Shown here one piece after another: positions 14,707-16,207 of a stretch of 16,207 nt of DNA (position 1 is its first letter; every line of letters starts with the position of its first letter). The position numbers and the translations under genes were made by a program. This DNA comes from Rickettsiales bacterium (GTDB lineage Bacteria; Pseudomonadota; Alphaproteobacteria; TMED109). The notes under the pieces are model-generated. The model searched no databases. It saw only the letters and a list, made by a program, of their open reading frames with translations, and was not told the origin of the DNA. The stretch lies in contig PBGQ01000018.1 of the NCBI GenBank assembly GCA_002720125.1, positions 19,805 to 36,011 of the forward strand. Reading direction: 5' to 3'.

Positions 14707-15964
14707 TTTTTATTAAAGCTCGTCTTTTTGCTCCAGCAGATAGATACAGACTGTTATTTTCTTTTACATAAGTTTCATCAATTAGCTTATTAAAATCAGT
14801 TATTATATTGCCATTTATTTTAGCGCCTCCTTGTTTTATTAATCTACGCGCTTCACTGTTAGACTTACACAGAATTTCATTTAGTGAAAAAACTTTGTAA
14901 GCAGGAAGGCCTTTTCTAATTAGATCTTTTTCTATATTTGTACTAGGTAAAAGTTTCTCATTCCACTCATTTTTTGCAAACTCTTTTATAGAATTTTGAA
15001 CCTTTAGAGCGTTTTCTTTTCCATATACAACTTCCGTTACAGAATTAGCTAACAATAATTTTGCTTCATTTATTTCTTCGCCTTCAAGTTTGCTCAGTTT
15101 TTGTATTTCACTCAGGTCTATTTCTGTAAAAAATTTTAAGAACCTTATTACATCCTCATCTAAAGTATTTCTCCAGAATTGCCAAAAATCAAAAATTGAT
15201 AATTTATTTTCAGATAGCCAAATTGTGCCCTTGCTAGTCTTTCCCATTTTATTTCCATTTGCTGTTGTTATAAGTGGTGATGTAATAGCATGAGCATTCA
15301 CTTTATAGTTGTTTTTAAAGCTTAATCTTTTAATTAAGTCAATCCCATTCACTATATTTCCCCATTGATCTGACCCTCCAAATTGAACATTACAGTTATA
15401 TCTTTGGTTGAGTATGAAATAGTCATATGCTTGATTAATCATATAATTAAATTCTAAAAAACTCAGATTCTGCTGTCTATCTAATCTGGTTTTAACTGAG
15501 TCAAAAGTTAACATTCTATTAATAGAGAAGTGACAGCCAATATCACGAAGAAAATCTATATATTTTAATTCATTTAACCATTCTGAATTGTCTAGAAGAA
15601 TTGCATCAGAACTACTTTCACCAAACTTTATAAAGTTTTTTATTATATTTTTTATCCCTATAGAATTCTCTCCAATAGTTTTTTCATTTAATATTTTTCT
15701 TGTTTCATCTTTGCCAGAAGGATCTCCTATTTTCGTAGTACCTCCTCCTATAAGTACAATAGGTTTATTATCTGTTTTTTGTAACCACCTAAGCATCATT
15801 AATTGTAGAAGGCTTCCTACATGAAGACTATCTGCAGTGCAATCAAATCCAGTATATCCAACAATTCTGATATTCTCCATAGATAACAGTTTCATATCGG
15901 TAGTTTGGTGTATTAAATCTCTTTCTTTTAAGATTTCTAGAAAATCAGTAATTTTTTTGTTCAT
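14696..15964 (-). CDS. tyrS: Tyrosyl-tRNA synthetase
   Basis: This 422-residue class I aminoacyl-tRNA synthetase charges tRNA-Tyr with tyrosine. The nucleotide-binding HIGH-type motif is HVGS (48-51), after GFDCTADSL, and the KMSKS-type motif is KMGKT (239-243). Tyrosine-pocket segments include INQAYDYF (176-183) and QFGGSDQWGN (194-203). A C-terminal S4 RNA-binding domain covers about 356-422 (SNSEARRLIKQGGAKING). Length and motifs match bacterial TyrS of the KMGKT subtype common in alphaproteobacteria. No SD is seen. The start lies 2 nt after the stop of the upstream gene, so translation is probably coupled to it. Confidence 0.97.
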   Translation of the reverse strand: MNKKITDFLEILKERDLIHQTTDMKLLSMENIRIVGYTGFDCTADSLHVGSLLQLMMLRWLQKTDNKPIVLIGGGTTKIGDPSGKDETRKILNEKTIGENSIGIKNIIKNFIKFGESSSDAILLDNSEWLNELKYIDFLRDIGCHFSINRMLTFDSVKTRLDRQQNLSFLEFNYMINQAYDYFILNQRYNCNVQFGGSDQWGNIVNGIDLIKRLSFKNNYKVNAHAITSPLITTANGNKMGKTSKGTIWLSENKLSIFDFWQFWRNTLDEDVIRFLKFFTEIDLSEIQKLSKLEGEEINEAKLLLANSVTEVVYGKENALKVQNSIKEFAKNEWNEKLLPSTNIEKDLIRKGLPAYKVFSLNEILCKSNSEARRLIKQGGAKINGNIITDFNKLIDETYVKENNSLYLSAGAKRRALIKITS

Positions 15965-15966
15965 AT

Positions 15967-16207
15967 TTAAATATTAAAATTTGCAACTTCACATGATAAG
16001 AATAATATCTTATTTTCTAAGTTTACACTAATTTCTTTAATATCTTTATCTATCACAATATAAATATCATTGAAAGAAAGAACAATTTCTTTTTTATTGC
16101 TTGATGTAATATCTACTTCAAACTCATTACCTAACATTGTCACGAATGCTTTTTCAATGGCATTTGTTTTTAAAATATCAATAGCACTTATAGAAAGTTT
16201 ATTTTCA
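15967..16207 (-). CDS. Unidentified protein, C-terminal part (runs off the window)
   Basis: On the minus strand the frame is open from the window edge (16207) to TAA at 15967-15969, giving 79 residues. The visible sequence alternates short beta-like segments (AFVTMLGNEFEVDI, KKEIVLSFNDIYIVI, KEISVNLENKILFLS) with charged turns and has one Cys near the end. I do not recognise a family. Only 2 nt separate it from tyrS on the same strand, so they likely share a transcript. The absence of stops and the tight spacing support a real gene. Confidence 0.65.
   Translation of the reverse strand, partial: ENKLSISAIDILKTNAIEKAFVTMLGNEFEVDITSSNKKEIVLSFNDIYIVIDKDIKEISVNLENKILFLSCEVANFNI

Overview
The window is AT-rich (roughly 30% GC by eye, not computed) and tightly packed with bacterial genes. 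The TyrS HVGS/KMGKT signatures, the mrcA-prfB adjacency and the bcp / AsmA-like / tyrS neighbourhood suggest an alphaproteobacterium. The short intergenic regions, several TTG or GTG starts and weak ribosome binding sites point to a streamlined, probably marine, lineage (SAR11, HIMB59 or AEGEAN-169 type). That placement is inference.

Region 1 (1-6475) is an iron locus. On the minus strand, reading right to left, an imelysin (M75), a di-haem oxidoreductase (DUF1111), a divergent imelysin-like protein and a Tat-exported DUF1513 protein form a four-gene operon with junctions of +5, -4 and -1 nt. A terminator-like hairpin follows. Then comes a separately promoted outer-membrane porin, cut off by the window edge. 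On the plus strand, divergent from the first imelysin, is a FutA-type ferric-iron binding protein with four likely Fe-ligand tyrosines. Two 15-bp sites of the form TGA-N9-TCA, identical at 11 of 15 positions, lie upstream of the porin and between the imelysin operon and futA. They look like Fur or RirA operators and would put all the parts under one iron-responsive regulator. The inferred picture is a porin for entry, periplasmic imelysins plus a c-type redox enzyme that bind or change the state of iron (or another metal), and FutA handing ferric iron to an ABC permease encoded elsewhere.

Region 2 (6503-10905, plus strand) holds an N-formylglutamate amidohydrolase, penicillin-binding protein 1A (mrcA) and peptide-chain release factor 2 (prfB). 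The prfB gene begins at 9810, not at the in-frame ATG at 9892. It carries the RF2 autoregulatory +1 frameshift site (internal SD, CTT, in-frame TGA, C).

Region 3 (10918-16207) has a BCP/PrxQ peroxiredoxin (minus) lacking the usual resolving cysteine. It diverges from a large AsmA/YhdP-like inner-membrane protein (plus). That gene is interrupted near its 3' end by a one-base frameshift at 14391-14407, and its highly conserved C-terminus continues in another frame to 14706. It converges on and overlaps tyrS (minus). Two bases upstream of tyrS ends an unidentified gene that runs off the window. No rRNA, tRNA, insertion sequence or CRISPR array was seen, and no stretch over 300 bases lacks a gene.
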